Below are positions 63,949 through 64,000 of a stretch of 64,000 bases of DNA, one piece after another. The stretch is taken from positions 1,333,510 to 1,397,509 of the forward strand of contig NC_029526.1 of the NCBI RefSeq assembly GCF_001577835.2, written 5' to 3'. The notes under the pieces were generated by a model that was given only the letters and a program-made list of their open reading frames with translations, was not told the DNA's origin and did no database searches. Every line of letters starts with the position of its first letter. Positions within the stretch are counted from its first letter, which is position 1. The DNA is from Coturnix japonica (Eukaryota > Chordata > Aves > Galliformes > Phasianidae). A program made the position numbers and the translations under genes.

Positions 63949-64000
63949 TCAGTTTTTCAGCTCCCCGAGGTGCAGCCTGGCAAAGTCCGTGGCCAGGCGC
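63949..64000 (-). CDS. AARS1: AARS1, alanyl-tRNA synthetase, C-terminal end (partial)
   Basis: Cytoplasmic alanyl-tRNA synthetase charges tRNA-Ala. Only the last 16 codons and the TGA (63951-63949) are in the window, reading RLATDFARLHLGELKN, which matches the human end QLATSFAQLRLGDVKN closely. The rest of the gene lies beyond the window edge. Position next to EXOSC6 on the same strand agrees with human. Confidence 0.88.
   Translation of the reverse strand, partial: RLATDFARLHLGELKN

Overview
The window is vertebrate nuclear DNA, almost certainly from a galliform bird (chicken or a close relative). It has compact spliced genes with GT-AG introns, GC-rich CpG promoter blocks, and several CR1 LINE fragments ending in the bird-type ATTCTATG repeat. 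The gene order matches parts of human 16q22.1, the region homologous to chicken chromosome 11 (established synteny; the species itself is inferred).

Layout. 1-8222: no exon recognised, probably upstream sequence or a long intron of PLEKHG4. 8223-16620: ten 3' coding exons and the 3' UTR of PLEKHG4 (+), a Rho GEF. 17535-27040: KCTD19 (-), fifteen exons assembled with matching phases, converging tail-to-tail with PLEKHG4. 27060-31640: gene-poor; human LRRC36 would be expected here and was not found. 31640-33860: TPPP3 (-), three coding exons. 35500-49400: ZDHHC1 (-), ten coding exons, one intron with U12-type signals. 49715-53300: a fibulin-7 gene (-), eight coding exons. 54393-58760: CLEC18 (+), twelve exons. 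59061-61681: a seven-exon gene (+) homologous to the C-terminal two thirds of RALY/hnRNP C but without an RNA-recognition motif. 62500-63688: single-exon EXOSC6 (-). 63865-64000: the 3' end of AARS1 (-).

The genes do not form one pathway; they are a syntenic block. Two human neighbourhoods (PLEKHG4-KCTD19-TPPP3-ZDHHC1 and CLEC18-EXOSC6-AARS1), a few Mb apart in human, lie side by side here. The junction contains a fibulin-7 gene, on chromosome 2 in human, and the RRM-less RALY-like gene. That RALY-like gene is the best candidate for something undescribed: it keeps the tetramer-forming zipper and linker of hnRNP C/RALY, all six introns keep frame, and the RNA-binding domain is absent at an exon boundary.

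Other features are CR1 fragments, four minisatellite-like arrays, a short interstitial telomere-like repeat, a tandem-duplicated poly(A) signal and several CpG-rich promoter blocks. I saw no retrovirus or LTR element, no tRNA or rRNA gene and no CRISPR array. All exon coordinates were read by eye from splice signals, phase and homology; no alignment or RNA data were available.
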